From Enterorhabdus sp. P55 (lineage in GTDB: Bacteria; Actinomycetota; Coriobacteriia; Coriobacteriales; Eggerthellaceae), in the NCBI RefSeq assembly GCF_009911695.1, contig NZ_QWKK01000020.1:1-33347 (forward strand): a stretch of DNA of 33,347 nt, written 5' to 3'. The notes under the pieces are model-generated. The model ran no database searches. It worked only from the letters and a program-made list of their open reading frames with translations, and was not told the origin of the DNA. This document shows, in pieces, positions 31,620 through 33,347 of this stretch (within the stretch, counting starts at the first letter, position 1; every line of letters begins with the position of its first letter). The position numbers and the translations under genes are program-made.

Positions 31620-32576
31620 CTATGCGATGGCGGCCACCGCGTCCGCAAAGGCGGTCGGACGCTCCAGGTGGACGCTGTGCCCCGCGCCGGGGACGACACG
31701 CGTCGCGCACCCCGCCGCGGCGGCGCGGGCGGCGACGGCCGCGTACTTGGCGTCCAGCTCCCCTGCCACGTAGAGCACCGGCAGCCCGGCCTCGACGGCG
31801 GTCGCCAGCGCGGCGAGCGAGCACGCCTCGTCGGCCTGCCGATGCGCCCCGGCGCCCTCCAGCGACAGGGCGAGCGTCTCGGCGTCATTGGCCGCACGGC
31901 CCTCCGCCAGCCGGGCACGGACGTCAGGCGGTAGGGAGCGCTGGCTGGCGAACAGCGGCAGGCGCGCCCAGTCCTCCATGAAGGCCGCGGTGCCGCGCGC
32001 CCGCGCGTCAGCGGCCCGCGCAGCGTTGCGCCTGGCCAGCGTCTCGCGCGCAGTGGCGTCCGCCGGCCCGAGCCCCGCGCTCTCAAGCACCAGCCCTGCA
32101 ATGCCCGCAGGCCCCGGCGCGCCTGAGCCCACGGCCTCATCAGAGAGGCCGCGCTCCCCGCCCGCACGCCACGCCGGCGCGATCAGCCTGCGTACGAGCG
32201 CCTCCAGCGCGACGCGGCCGCCCATCGAATACCCGACGACCACCGGCGCCGCACCCCTGTGCTCAGCAGACGCCCTCACCTCGTCGGCCAGCAGCGCGAC
32301 CATCCCCTCAAGCGAGAGCGCCCGCGCGTCGCGGCACCCGCGACGCATGCCGAACCCAGGCCAGTCCAGGGCGCGCGCCGCCACGCCGAGGCCCCCCAGT
32401 AGCGCCACGACCTCGTCCCACGTCTGCGCGCTCTGCCCGAACCCATGCAGCAGGATCACGTCGCGCTGCGTGCCCTCGCCCGCATCGGGCGCCGTACCCG
32501 CACGTCCCGACGCACCGCATGAGCCGCCACGCGCCTCACCGACGCCACGCGCCGCGCTCTCAGCCCAACCCGCCAT
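31620..32576 (-). CDS. menH: SHCHC synthase (alpha/beta hydrolase)
   Basis: A 318-residue alpha/beta hydrolase in the menaquinone operon, directly after menD (13-base gap). It is expected to remove pyruvate from SEPHCHC to give SHCHC. The oxyanion strand ILLHGFGQSAQTWD, nucleophile Ser117 in GYSMGG, Asp in VAGELDAKY and His in GAGHSVHLE are all present. The N-terminal 36 residues before the first strand are Gly/Ser/Ala-rich and longer than usual. The start is kept at ATG 32576 because AAGGAGGGG stands just before it. Assignment to MenH rests on family motifs plus operon context. Confidence 0.88.
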   Translation of the reverse strand: MAGWAESAARGVGEARGGSCGASGRAGTAPDAGEGTQRDVILLHGFGQSAQTWDEVVALLGGLGVAARALDWPGFGMRRGCRDARALSLEGMVALLADEVRASAEHRGAAPVVVGYSMGGRVALEALVRRLIAPAWRAGGERGLSDEAVGSGAPGPAGIAGLVLESAGLGPADATARETLARRNAARAADARARGTAAFMEDWARLPLFASQRSLPPDVRARLAEGRAANDAETLALSLEGAGAHRQADEACSLAALATAVEAGLPVLYVAGELDAKYAAVAARAAAAGCATRVVPGAGHSVHLERPTAFADAVAAIA

Positions 32577-32589
32577 CGCCCCTCCTTGA

Positions 32590-33347
32590 TTACCCCTGGT
32601 AGGGGGCGTAGCGGGACTTCACGCCCGCCAGCGGGACGGTCACCTCGATGAGGCTGAGGCCCGGGGTGCCGGACAGCTCGTCGTAGGCGGCCACCATGTC
32701 CGCCACGCGGCTCACGGCCCGATAAGGCACTGCGAAGGCGTCGGCTGCGTGGCCGAAGCGGGCATCATGCGGCACGAGGAACAGCCGCTCGAAGTACGGT
32801 TCCTCCGACTGCTGCGGCAGCATGTCGAACAGCCCCCCGCCGTTGTTGTTGAGCAGCACGATGGTGAGCGAGGGCACCGTGCCATCCGGGCGCGGCGCCG
32901 CATGCAGCAGCTCGCGCTGGAGGTGCAGCGCGTTCAGATCATGCAGAAACGTCAGGTCGCCCGTCACGAACGTCGCCTGCGGAAAGGCCCACGCCGCCCC
33001 GATGGCCGTCGACGTGACGCCGTCGATGCCGTTCTGCCCACGATTGGCGAGCACCGCCAGCGGACGGTCGCCCGCGCCCGCCTCCGGCTTGAGCAAGAAC
33101 GTGTCGAGCGCGCGGACGGAAAGCGAGTTGGCCGAGAACAGGAGCGAGCCTTCGGGCACGCGCGCGAGCAGCGCGCTCAGGTAGGCGCCTTCGAACTCGT
33201 CGCCCGCCTCGCGCGCCGCGGTGATGCGGGCGCGCTCCGCGTCGTTGAGCGCCACCCAGCGCGCCAGATACGCGCGCTGGGCGCCGACGGGGGCGGGGGC
33301 CGCGGGGGCGGGGGCGAAAGCCGCGGGGGCCGCAGCCGCAGGGGCGG
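32590..33347 (-). CDS. menD: SEPHCHC synthase, C-terminal part (5' end outside window)
   Basis: The frame runs off the right edge and ends at 32590. The visible C-terminal third of this thiamine-diphosphate enzyme contains NRGQNGIDGVTSTAIGAA, the TPP/Mg motif GDLTFLHDLNAL with NNNGGGLFDMLP, and QQSEEPYFERLF, all typical of MenD. MenD joins 2-oxoglutarate and isochorismate at the first committed step. A stretch of Ala/Pro-rich residues (around 33265-33345) is an unusual low-complexity insertion before ARWVALNDAERAR. It is the first visible gene of the men operon. Confidence 0.93.
   Translation of the reverse strand, partial: APAAAAPAAFAPAPAAPAPVGAQRAYLARWVALNDAERARITAAREAGDEFEGAYLSALLARVPEGSLLFSANSLSVRALDTFLLKPEAGAGDRPLAVLANRGQNGIDGVTSTAIGAAWAFPQATFVTGDLTFLHDLNALHLQRELLHAAPRPDGTVPSLTIVLLNNNGGGLFDMLPQQSEEPYFERLFLVPHDARFGHAADAFAVPYRAVSRVADMVAAYDELSGTPGLSLIEVTVPLAGVKSRYAPYQG

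Noticed and set aside
1-33347. Reassignment of TAG as a sense codon
   Set aside because: Many clearly complete genes (for example those ending at 1293, 5460 and 7063) terminate at TAG where their families end, so the two amber splits are local.

Overview
The window is high-GC bacterial DNA whose gene content suggests a gut-type actinobacterium of the class Coriobacteriia, probably Eggerthellaceae. The evidence is a menaquinone operon, DMSO-reductase-type accessory genes, a PAS/HisKA/REC hybrid kinase and an arginine/ornithine-type antiporter. The assignment is an inference from content and base composition. No rRNA or marker gene proves it.

Layout. 1-9130: housekeeping and regulatory genes. 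These are two MFS transporters, a hybrid histidine kinase, a D-2-hydroxyacid dehydrogenase, an XRE/AbrB-type regulator, and a two-component pair with a TTG-started OmpR-type regulator and a kinase lacking a membrane sensor. 9180-18100: a mosaic accessory region. It opens with a REP-associated tyrosine transposase (RAYT) and holds twelve full-length 27-nt REP palindromes in four arrays. Between the arrays lie a DMSO-reductase-type remnant (5'-truncated Fe-S subunit, intact membrane anchor, TorD-type chaperone), a truncated and frameshifted phage integrase, an XRE/membrane-protein cassette, an AbiE toxin-antitoxin locus carrying an IS256-family element, and a short mobile-element remnant. Several gene breaks lie exactly at REP units. 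From about 12.5 to 17.7 kb the DNA is visibly less GC-rich. 18131-23123: initiator tRNA, universal stress protein, rhodanese, amidohydrolase, CNNM/CorC protein and SDR oxidoreductase. 23434-26939: an MFS transporter fused to CBS domains and an APC antiporter. 27145-33347: a minus-strand menaquinone operon, menD (partial), menH, menB and a menE-menC fusion.

Most notable signals. (1) Three intergenic long inverted repeats (5578-5792, 22154-22309, 31185-31391) have 26-28-bp near-perfect core arms around 99-109-nt loops. The arms match within each element better than between elements, and a loop motif (ACCTGGG..TTTTGCCG) recurs. They look like one undescribed structured-element family. (2) The RAYT/REP system has REP units whose paired positions co-vary, and REPs sit at the break points of a respiratory operon and an integrase. 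(3) In-frame amber codons split both abiEii and the IS256 transposase inside otherwise well-conserved frames. (4) The IS256 element has 8-bp target duplications and swaps only the last residues of AbiEii. (5) Two gene fusions are present, MenE-MenC and MFS-CBS.
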